This document shows, piece by piece, positions 34,516 to 42,437 of a DNA stretch of 64,000 nt. The notes under the pieces were generated by a model, which was not told the origin of the DNA, ran no database searches, and saw only the letters and a program-made list of their open reading frames with translations. The DNA comes from Dysgonomonas sp. 511 (GTDB lineage: Bacteria > Bacteroidota > Bacteroidia > Bacteroidales > Dysgonomonadaceae): the NCBI RefSeq assembly GCF_010501105.1, contig NZ_QVMQ01000007.1:42900-106899 (forward strand), read 5' to 3'. Position 1 is the stretch's first letter. Each line of letters starts with the position of its first letter. Both the position numbers and the translations under genes were made by a program.

Positions 34516-35684
34516 TTTTCACCATCCTTCCCTGTTAATTGTTCATTTTTAGCGGCTTCTATTTTCTGTTCTTCTTCGCGGGTGCGAGATATTGCCTTCT
34601 GTCCGTGTGCCAGTTTTTGATATCCTTCTACAACAATGTTTTCGCCAACGTTGAGTCCGCGGACGATCACAATTTTATTGTTCTGTTCTGGCCCTGTTTC
34701 TACAAAGCGTTTTTCCACAACATTATCGGGGCGGACGATGAAAATAAATGCGCCCCCTTTTTCTATTATAATTGCTTTTCGGGGAACTACCACTACATTT
34801 TCGAGTACATCGAGCAGTAGCCTGACACGGGTAAATTGTCCCGGCAACAATACTTGGTTTGGATTGGGTAATTGCGCGCTTACTCCAAATGTCCCCGTTT
34901 TGGGGTCTACCTGTGGCGATGCAAAGTCTACAATTCCCTTTTGGCTATAGATGGAATTGTCGGCAAGGGTAACGGTAACGGTAGGTTGCCACGAACGGGT
35001 GGTGTCTAGCTCGCCTAAATGTACATTGCGGCGCTGGCTGCGCAGGTAATCGAGAGATGTCATTTTGAAATCTACCAGCACGGTATCCCTGCTAACAACA
35101 GTAGCGAGTAACGAAGCCCCCGATTTGCCGACAAGGTTTCCTATGTCGACATACGATCCGCTGATATATCCTGATAGTGGCGAACGCACTATCGTATAAC
35201 TTAATTCCAGATTAGCTTGTTCCAGGTCGGCTTTGCTCATTGCCACATTGGCACGTGCCATATTCAGTGCAGCTACGGCATTGTCGAGATCGAGGCGGCT
35301 GGCTGCATTTTGTTTATACAGGGGTTCTATCCTTTCCAGGTCGCTTTCCGATTTGAGTAGCTGGGCTTCATCTTTTTTCAGTTGTGCCTTGGCTTTTTCT
35401 ACCTTGGCTTTGTATGTTGCGTTGTTGATATAAAAAAGGGGTTCACCTGCCGTTATCTTCTTTCCTCCGCTAAAGGTTATTCTTTCGAGGAAGCCTTCTA
35501 CCCGCGCATGGATTTCTACTTTGTGCGATGCTCCTATCAATCCTACATATTCGCCAAATATTTCAATATTGTCTGTAGAGGCCGGTTCTACTTCTACTAT
35601 GGGGAGGTCTTCTGTAGTTTTTTTGCATGCACTTGATATTATTAAAAAAAATGCTGCTATATAAGCTAATTTATTGTAATTCAT
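34512..35684 (-). CDS. RND efflux periplasmic adaptor (membrane fusion protein)
   Basis: A 390-residue MFP that joins the pump to the outer-membrane channel. The N-terminal lipoprotein signal has SSAC (Cys20). It contains the barrel-sandwich/lipoyl halves (IHARVEGFLERITF and IVRSPLSGYISG) around a helical hairpin (about 95-150), followed by the beta-barrel domain. It is the first gene of the operon. The C-terminus is charged (EEEQKIEAAKNEQ). No dedicated regulator gene is adjacent; the upstream region carries palindromic sites. Confidence 0.94.
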   Translation of the reverse strand: MNYNKLAYIAAFFLIISSACKKTTEDLPIVEVEPASTDNIEIFGEYVGLIGASHKVEIHARVEGFLERITFSGGKKITAGEPLFYINNATYKAKVEKAKAQLKKDEAQLLKSESDLERIEPLYKQNAASRLDLDNAVAALNMARANVAMSKADLEQANLELSYTIVRSPLSGYISGSYVDIGNLVGKSGASLLATVVSRDTVLVDFKMTSLDYLRSQRRNVHLGELDTTRSWQPTVTVTLADNSIYSQKGIVDFASPQVDPKTGTFGVSAQLPNPNQVLLPGQFTRVRLLLDVLENVVVVPRKAIIIEKGGAFIFIVRPDNVVEKRFVETGPEQNNKIVIVRGLNVGENIVVEGYQKLAHGQKAISRTREEEQKIEAAKNEQLTGKDGEK

Positions 35685-35924
35685 ATAGGTTGACAGATTG
35701 ATGTTATTTTTTCTTAAACTATTTAGAAACCAAAATTGTTCAAGGAATATAAAGGGCGGCGCAAAGCTCGTGATACAACCTTGATTTGAGTATTTAACAA
35801 TTGAGTGTAAAAATTTGTTCTTTCTGTTCTGGATAAATAAAATGACTGAAAAAAGGGCAGAAGAAAATATTAATAAATCGATGTCTTAAAATATTAACAG
35901 AAATTCTAAAACTGTAATACATTC

Positions 35925-36025
35925 TTGTGCATTTGTTGCATAAGTGCAAAAAATATTACCAAAAAGAGTGCTTTTAGGTATTTGAGGAGGTGGAGAAATC
36001 GAATTTTATGCAATCGTTTGCATAA
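35925..36025. promoter_or_regulatory. Operator candidates between efflux and SusC operons
   Basis: A palindrome with two perfect 8-base arms, TTATGCAA (36006-36013) and TTGCATAA (36018-36025), spaced by 4 bases. The same right arm occurs at 35936-35943, preceded by a partial left arm at 35925-35932. Both right arms continue into a CAAAAA run. The 527-base gap 35685-36211 otherwise shows only AT-rich sequence, with a near-consensus -7 box CATATTTG at 36078-36085 that could serve susC. Confidence 0.55.
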
Positions 36026-36211
36026 GCAAAAAGTAATTTTTGTAAAAAAATGTATAAAAGATCTGCTTGTATGTTGGCATATTTGTACCGTGATTACAAC
36101 ACAGCCATGAAAAATAATCTTACCCCTTCAATATTGTAAATGTCAATTGTTCAATCATATAGTTTTTTATAAAGAGTAGTGAAAAGTCAATATTAATAAA
36201 TCGTTAATCTT

Positions 36212-39200
36212 ATGATTAAAATGGAAAGAAAGATTAAGAGTAGATGTGTAAAAACATTTTTCCTGCTAATGCTTGGGATTTTTGTTTTTTCGTCTGATAT
36301 GTTCGGACAAAGCCCGACCATAACAGTAAGTGGAAATGTAAAGGACAACCTGAACGAGCCTATCATTAGCGGTAGCGTGGTGCTTAAAGGTACTACTACC
36401 GGTACTGTGACCGACCTTGACGGCAATTATACAATAAGTGTTCCTGCCGATGGAGTATTGGTATTTTCGTATGTAGGATTCAAAAATCAGGAAATACCTG
36501 TCAACGGACAAAAAACGATAAATGTCACGTTGAGCGAGGATGTAGAAATGCTTCAGGAAGTAGTGGTAATCGGTTATGGTTCGGTAAAGAAAGAAGACCT
36601 TACCGGTTCGGTAACCGCTATTTCGGCCAACTCGTTGGCTAAGGGTATGGCTACGTCTGCCTCGGACTTGCTGGTAGGTAAAGCTCCCGGTGTAAGTGTA
36701 ACTACAGATGGTGGTGCACCCGGATCGGCGGCAAAGATACGTATCCGTGGAGGATCGTCGATGAAAGCAAGCAACGACCCATTGATAGTGATAGACGGTG
36801 TGCCTGTGGATAATACAAAACCGATAGACGGTATGGCCAACCCACTGTCGTCTATAAACCCGAACGATATAGAAAGCTTTTCTATATTGAGAGATGCCTC
36901 GGCTACAGCTATTTACGGCTCGCGTGCGTCTAATGGTGTAATCATTATCACGACAAAGAAAGGAACTTCGGGCAAACCGAAGGTAAGCTATAGCGGAACT
37001 TTCTCGATAAGCACCAAGACTGATGATATAGATGTGATGAGTGCCGATAATTTCAGGTCTTTTGTGAAATCGAAATATGCGGCAGACAGCCCGCAGGTAG
37101 GTGCTTTGGGCACTGCAAATACCAACTGGCAAGATGAAATTTTCCGTACAGCCTATAGTACCGACCACAGCATCAGTGTAGGTGGTGCGGCAGGCAACTT
37201 CCCTTATCGTGTGTCGATCGGATATACCAACGAAAATGGTATCCTGAAGACTTCTTATATGGATCGCTGGACAGGCTCGTTGAACCTGAGCCCTAAATTT
37301 TTCGACAATCATCTGAGCGTGCAGCTAAGCCTTAAAGGTATATATAATACCAACCGTTTTGCCGATACGGCAGCTATAGGTACGGCAGCCGAATTCGACC
37401 CTACCCAACCTGTTTATGTTAGCGATAACATTTATGGAAACGGTTATTATATGTCTATGCCTCCGGCCGGAGGAAAACCAATTGATATAGCATTGGCAAA
37501 TCCCGTTGCTATTCTCGATCAGAAAAGAGATGCTTCGCGCGTGAGAAGAAGCCTGGGTAATATACAATTCGATTACAAAATGCATTTCCTTCCGGAGTTG
37601 AGGGCAAACCTTAATCTGGGGTATGATGTTTCGAGCAGTATAGGCTGGGTAACAGTAGAAGACAATTCGCCAATGTCTTACACATGGGGTAACTATAAAG
37701 ACGGATGGGGCGACAACCGGGAATATACCCAGTTGAAACGCAACCATCTGATGGATTTTTACCTGAACTATGTGAAAGAAATCAACCGCCACCGGTTCGA
37801 TGTGATGGGTGGTTATTCATGGCAGCATTTCTTCCGTTCGGAATCGAATATCTATCCGTATTCTGATGCAATGCAAGCAGGAAAAGGTACTACATATTAC
37901 AAAGACGGCGATAGTTACAAGACAGAGAGTTATCTGATATCGTTCTTCGGACGTTTCAACTATTCGTTTGCCAACCGTTATTTATTGACTGCTACTCTGC
38001 GTGACGATGGTTCGTCGCGTTTCGGAAAAGATAATCGATGGAGCTTATTCCCTTCGGTCGCTCTAGCATGGAGAGTTACAGAAGAGCCATTTATGAAGAA
38101 TCAAAGTTTATTGTCTGACCTGAAATTGCGTTTGGGATACGGTATCACAGGGCAGCAGAACCTCGACAACGGAGACTATCCATACCTTGCAAAATACCAA
38201 TATAGCAAGCCGGGAGCGAATTATTATTGGGGTGATGAAAAAATTCAGTTGCTTCGTCCTAATGCTTACGACCCTGACCTGAAATGGGAAGAAACCACAA
38301 CTTACAACGTTGGGTTGGATTATGGATTCCTCGGAAACCGTATTTCGGGAGCTATTGATGTATATTACAGAAAAACTGAAGATATGCTCAGTGAAATACC
38401 AATTCCTGCGGGATCGAACTTTAGCAATGTATTGCTGACTAATATAGGTAGTATGACCAACAGGGGTATCGAATTTTCGGTAACTGCACGTCCTATAGAA
38501 ACAAAAGATATCAACTGGGTGCTTTCTTATAATGTTTCGTATAACAAAAATAAGATAACCAAACTGGCTGCCGACCCTAGCACAGTATTCAGATGGGGAG
38601 GTATAACCGGAGGTACCGGTAACAATATACTTGTGCATATGGCCGGACAACCTTATGGTACATTCTATGTTCAGGAGCAAATTTACGATACAAATGGCAA
38701 ACCGATAGAAGGCGCGTATGTAGACCAGAATGAGGATGGAACGATAGATGCTAAAGACCTTGTTCCATACAAAAACTTCTCTCCTGATGTATTTATGGGA
38801 TTGTCGTCACAATTCTCCTACAAGAACTGGGACTTCAACTTTGCGCTTCGTGCCAGCCTGGGCAACTATGCTTATAATAATATACAATCGAACCGCGAAG
38901 CCTATGGAGGTTCTTTCTTGTACGACCAGACAGGTTTCTTGAAAAACAGGGTGAATAGTGCAGTATATACCGATTTTAAAGAAGTAGAATATTTGTCCAG
39001 CTACTATATACAAAACGCATCGTTCCTGAGGATGGACAATATATCGCTGGGATACACATTCTATAAACCATTCAAAGGCTTGGAATCTATGCGCTTGTAC
39101 GGAACTGTTCAGAATCCGTTTGTTATCACAAAATACAAAGGCCTCGATCCTGAGTTCAATAACGATGGTATAGATAATAATATTTATCCTCGTCCGCGTA

Positions 39201-39232
39201 TATATATGTTGGGATTAAGTCTTAATTTCTAA
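36212..39232 (+). CDS. SusC/RagA-family TonB-linked outer-membrane transporter
   Basis: 1006 residues. A signal peptide (about 1-33) is followed by a CarboxypepD_reg-like domain (about 36-115, ISGSVVLKGTTTGTVTDLDGNYTIS), a TonB plug (about 115-240, ending in the family motif ASATAIYGSRASNGVIIITTKKG, quoted in part) and a 22-strand beta-barrel ending in LGLSLNF. It imports oligomers across the outer membrane using TonB energy, together with the SusD-like lipoprotein encoded 19 bases downstream. The ligand is unknown: no glycoside hydrolase, peptidase or regulator is adjacent. There is no STN domain, so anti-sigma signalling is not expected. Confidence 0.95.
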   Translation: MIKMERKIKSRCVKTFFLLMLGIFVFSSDMFGQSPTITVSGNVKDNLNEPIISGSVVLKGTTTGTVTDLDGNYTISVPADGVLVFSYVGFKNQEIPVNGQKTINVTLSEDVEMLQEVVVIGYGSVKKEDLTGSVTAISANSLAKGMATSASDLLVGKAPGVSVTTDGGAPGSAAKIRIRGGSSMKASNDPLIVIDGVPVDNTKPIDGMANPLSSINPNDIESFSILRDASATAIYGSRASNGVIIITTKKGTSGKPKVSYSGTFSISTKTDDIDVMSADNFRSFVKSKYAADSPQVGALGTANTNWQDEIFRTAYSTDHSISVGGAAGNFPYRVSIGYTNENGILKTSYMDRWTGSLNLSPKFFDNHLSVQLSLKGIYNTNRFADTAAIGTAAEFDPTQPVYVSDNIYGNGYYMSMPPAGGKPIDIALANPVAILDQKRDASRVRRSLGNIQFDYKMHFLPELRANLNLGYDVSSSIGWVTVEDNSPMSYTWGNYKDGWGDNREYTQLKRNHLMDFYLNYVKEINRHRFDVMGGYSWQHFFRSESNIYPYSDAMQAGKGTTYYKDGDSYKTESYLISFFGRFNYSFANRYLLTATLRDDGSSRFGKDNRWSLFPSVALAWRVTEEPFMKNQSLLSDLKLRLGYGITGQQNLDNGDYPYLAKYQYSKPGANYYWGDEKIQLLRPNAYDPDLKWEETTTYNVGLDYGFLGNRISGAIDVYYRKTEDMLSEIPIPAGSNFSNVLLTNIGSMTNRGIEFSVTARPIETKDINWVLSYNVSYNKNKITKLAADPSTVFRWGGITGGTGNNILVHMAGQPYGTFYVQEQIYDTNGKPIEGAYVDQNEDGTIDAKDLVPYKNFSPDVFMGLSSQFSYKNWDFNFALRASLGNYAYNNIQSNREAYGGSFLYDQTGFLKNRVNSAVYTDFKEVEYLSSYYIQNASFLRMDNISLGYTFYKPFKGLESMRLYGTVQNPFVITKYKGLDPEFNNDGIDNNIYPRPRIYMLGLSLNF

Positions 39233-39251
39233 TGTCAATAAAAAAGAAGAT

Positions 39252-40856
39252 ATGAAATCAATAAAATATTCAATAATAGCTATATTGGGGCTCATACTGT
39301 CTGTTACTTCCTGTACCGACGACCTCAATACGCTTCCGATCGACTCGAACGAAGTCGTTGGAGAGATTGCTTACGGAAAAGAAATTGGAGCCTATAAGGC
39401 CGGTCTTGCCAAAATATATGCCGGTCTTGCCATATCGGGAAATAAAGGTGGTGACGACGAATCAGACGTTGCCGGAGTAGATGGTGGTAGCCAGGCGTCA
39501 TTCCTTCGCGGATTGTGGAACCTGCAACAATTGCCTACCGATGAAGCGCACTGTTGCTGGGGCGATGAAGGTATCAACGACTTCAATACACTTGCATGGA
39601 ACTCTACCAATGTGTTTATCAAAGGGTTCTACTACCGTTTGTATTACCAGATAAATCTTGCAAATGAATATTTGCGCGAGACATCCGACGATAAACTGTC
39701 GTCGAGAGGTGTCGACGAATCGGTAAGAAGCCAGATAATGGTATTCCGCAACGATGCCCGCTTCATGAGAGCATTGTCATACTTCTACCTGCTGGATATG
39801 TTCCGTAATGTACCTTTCGTTACAGACGAGAGCGTGGTGGGAAAAGAATCTGCTCCACAGATTATGGCTAAAGATTTGTTCAATTATGTAGAATCTGAAC
39901 TACAGGGCATTGAAGGTGGACTTTTAGATCCTTTTGTTGGTTACGATTCTAAAAACTATGGCCGTGTTACCAAGGCTGCTGCATGGTCTTTACTCTCACG
40001 CTTGTACCTGAATGCAGAAGTGTACACAGGTACAGCTAAATATACAGAAAGTATTACTTATAGCAACAAAGTACTAGGGGTAGGGTATGAACTAGAGCCT
40101 GTATATGCCGATTTGTTTAAAGCTGATAATGGCAATTCGAAAGAAATGATTTTCCCTGTCCGCTACGAAGGCGAAGATACTCAAACATGGGGTGGTATGA
40201 CTTTCTTGCTATGTAGTACAGTTCCTTCGAGCATGCAAGCCTCTATAAATGCAGTAGGTGCATGGCAAGGAAACCGTGCGCGTACAGCTTTGCAGAATAC
40301 ATTTACTAAGATGTCGGACTATAATAACGATTCCCGCTATTCTATGTTGTATCCTAATCTGGCTGCAAATGTAAATATAGTCGACCCGGCGAGCTACACT
40401 CATGGAATACCTGTAGTGAAGTATTCGAATGTAAATAAGAATGGCTCATTGCCTCCAAGCAATATTGTATATACCGATTTTCCTTTATTCCGCCTTGGCG
40501 AGATATATCTGAACTATGCCGAAGCTGTTGTTAGAGGAGGTTCGGGCGGAAGTATGTCTACAGCAGTTTCGTTGATAAACGAGTTGCGCGACAGGGCAGG
40601 TGCCGGTGCAATTGCTCAGGCAGATTTAACTACAGACTTTTTATTGGATGAAAAAGGACGCGAATTCTTCTTCGAAGCACAACGTCGTACCGACCTCGTT
40701 CGTTTCGACAGGCTGACTACCAATACCTATATTTGGCAATGGAAGGGTGGAATATTTGGCGGAACATCGGTTGATAAAAGGTTTAATGTATTCCCTATAC
40801 CATCGGATGATATTAGTACCAATCCTAACTTGGATCAATACGAAGGTTACAACTAA
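39252..40856 (+). CDS. SusD/RagB-family nutrient-binding lipoprotein
   Basis: 534 residues. The lipobox VTSC (Cys21) anchors it to the outer membrane as the lid of the SusC-like transporter. TPR-like helices dominate (FMRALSYFYLLDMFRNVPFVTDE), and the C-terminus has the family signature RLGEIYLNYAEAVVRGG and LLDEKGREFFFEAQRRTDLVRFD (quoted in part). It follows susC by 19 bases and precedes a SusE/F-like gene by 36 bases. Confidence 0.95.
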   Translation: MKSIKYSIIAILGLILSVTSCTDDLNTLPIDSNEVVGEIAYGKEIGAYKAGLAKIYAGLAISGNKGGDDESDVAGVDGGSQASFLRGLWNLQQLPTDEAHCCWGDEGINDFNTLAWNSTNVFIKGFYYRLYYQINLANEYLRETSDDKLSSRGVDESVRSQIMVFRNDARFMRALSYFYLLDMFRNVPFVTDESVVGKESAPQIMAKDLFNYVESELQGIEGGLLDPFVGYDSKNYGRVTKAAAWSLLSRLYLNAEVYTGTAKYTESITYSNKVLGVGYELEPVYADLFKADNGNSKEMIFPVRYEGEDTQTWGGMTFLLCSTVPSSMQASINAVGAWQGNRARTALQNTFTKMSDYNNDSRYSMLYPNLAANVNIVDPASYTHGIPVVKYSNVNKNGSLPPSNIVYTDFPLFRLGEIYLNYAEAVVRGGSGGSMSTAVSLINELRDRAGAGAIAQADLTTDFLLDEKGREFFFEAQRRTDLVRFDRLTTNTYIWQWKGGIFGGTSVDKRFNVFPIPSDDISTNPNLDQYEGYN

Positions 40857-40892
40857 TAGATTTGACTGTAAAACTGAAAAAAATAACAATAT

Positions 40893-42050
40893 ATGAAAAA
40901 GTTAAATATATTTTTTCTTCTCGGGCTATTTACATTGATTTTCGTTGCCTGCGACAACGACGACGACAAGATCAAACTAAATAGCGGAGATTTGGTGTAC
41001 CCGTCGTTCACTATGGAGAGCGAACAAGGTTTTGAAGTGACAGCTTCTACCGATCAAACTCAGGAGATAGGTACATGGGAATGGAGCAAGGCTGCGTTTG
41101 GCCTAAATTCTCCTATAACGTATGTGGTTGTAGCCGATACATTAGAGTCATTTGCCACCGAAGTAGAAGTGATAAGATATACATCTTCCAACAAAGAAGA
41201 GCCTGTAACAATCAAATTGTTGAACGATGCCGCAGCTACTCTTACCAAGGAATCGAAAGAGGTGACACTCTATGTTACGGTGAAGGCTATTCTGGGCTCG
41301 TCGGGCAACACTGGTGCATTATATGCTTCGGAAAAGAAAGCTATTGATTTCACTTGTTATTATTTCAAACCGAAAGCGGCTCTTTATATAGTAGGTAATG
41401 GGCTTGTAGGATGGGATAATACTGAGGAAACCATTGGCAACAACCTACAGGTGTTCTTCTCTGACGATAATGGTAGCGGTACGCTTATCTATACATATAC
41501 AGGCTACTTTACCGGAGGCAATGGACTTAAATTCCCTACTCTTGCAGGCGACTGGGATAAAGCTTATGGATATAGCAATGGTAGCCTTATACCTAACAAT
41601 GGTGGCGGGGATTATACTACTCCGGCTACAAGCGGGCTATATACATTGACTGTCAACTTAAAGACTATGGCTTTGACTATGGAACCATATACCGATGCCG
41701 TTACATCTTACGAGAAAATAGGTATTGTTGGTGATGGAGCTAATGGATGGCCTGAAGATGACAATATTACAGATATTGCAATGACTAAATATGCCGAGCA
41801 TGTATGGGTAGCAACAAATGTAAAACTTACAGCTGGTAAAGAAATTAAGTTTAGGGCAAATGAAGCCTGGACTGTTAATTGGGGTGTTGAAAGCGGTGAA
41901 GAGCAAGGCCTTCCGTTTACTGTAGGTAAGGTTAATGGGGATAATATCAAAGTGTTGAAAACTACTGAGTATTTTGTAGCCTTTAATGATATTACCAACC
42001 ATATTATTGTAATACCAATGGATGACCTACCTAAAAAGACTGCTGAATAG
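40893..42050 (+). CDS. SusE/SusF-like surface lipoprotein
   Basis: 385 residues with lipobox FVAC (Cys20) followed by an Asp-rich stretch (DNDDDK) like a lipoprotein surface-export signal. The N-terminal SusE-like domain (about 28-160) is followed by two carbohydrate-binding-like beta domains (about 160-265, ALYIVGNGLVGW; and 268-380, EKIGIVGDGANGWPEDDN). Both contain GW/GD motifs typical of SusE/SusF starch-binding modules. This suggests a glycan ligand, possibly an alpha-glucan. It is the last gene of the operon. Confidence 0.85.
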   Translation: MKKLNIFFLLGLFTLIFVACDNDDDKIKLNSGDLVYPSFTMESEQGFEVTASTDQTQEIGTWEWSKAAFGLNSPITYVVVADTLESFATEVEVIRYTSSNKEEPVTIKLLNDAAATLTKESKEVTLYVTVKAILGSSGNTGALYASEKKAIDFTCYYFKPKAALYIVGNGLVGWDNTEETIGNNLQVFFSDDNGSGTLIYTYTGYFTGGNGLKFPTLAGDWDKAYGYSNGSLIPNNGGGDYTTPATSGLYTLTVNLKTMALTMEPYTDAVTSYEKIGIVGDGANGWPEDDNITDIAMTKYAEHVWVATNVKLTAGKEIKFRANEAWTVNWGVESGEEQGLPFTVGKVNGDNIKVLKTTEYFVAFNDITNHIIVIPMDDLPKKTAE

Positions 42051-42075
42051 GACGGTTATAGTTGATTGATATAGT

Positions 42076-42108
42076 AAAGGGTGGAGCTTGTGGCTTCACC
42101 CTTTCTTT
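42076..42108 (+). terminator. Terminator of the SusC-D-E operon
   Basis: AAAGGGTG (42076-42083) pairs with CACCCTTT (42097-42104). An inner AGC/GCT extends the stem, and the sequence is followed by CTTTGT. Confidence 0.7.
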
Positions 42109-42267
42109 GTATGGATTTCTGAGTCTGTGGTATTGTGTGTATAATAGGGGGTAGTAGAATCTGGAGAATTTCCTAACTGTTACTTATGCCAATCAGTAGT
42201 TTAACGTGAGTTCGATATAATAGTGTTTAGATATCAGTTAGTTATGGGTTTTTCTTATGAGCTTTGT

Positions 42268-42354
42268 GTAAAACTTTGTGTTCTTTGTGGTTAAATCTTA
42301 TTTTTTTTACCACAAAGGGCACAAAGGAAAAGCACGAAGGGCACGGAGTTTTAC
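42268..42354. repeat. Imperfect long inverted repeat, MITE/REP-like
   Basis: Left arm 42268-42295 (GTAAAACTTTGTG...TTTGTGGTTAAA) and right arm 42306-42354 (TTTACCACAAAG...GGAGTTTTAC) are reverse complements, with an extra ACAAAGGAAAAGCACGAAG-type insertion in the right arm. They are built on the words TTTGTG/CACAAA. It fills the middle of the 387-base gap between the SusE-like gene and secDF. No ORF is seen. Confidence 0.6.
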
Positions 42355-42437
42355 TCCATATATTTTGGCAACCTATAATAAAAAAAAGTGACCGGGATAT
42401 ATCCGGCCACTTTGTATAAATAGAGTCTTAAATCTGA

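Noticed and set aside
35925..36110. Plus-strand open frame of 61 codons in the efflux/Sus gap
   Set aside because: It overlaps the palindromic operator candidates, is Cys/Lys-rich without pattern, and sits in very AT-rich sequence. Regarded as chance.
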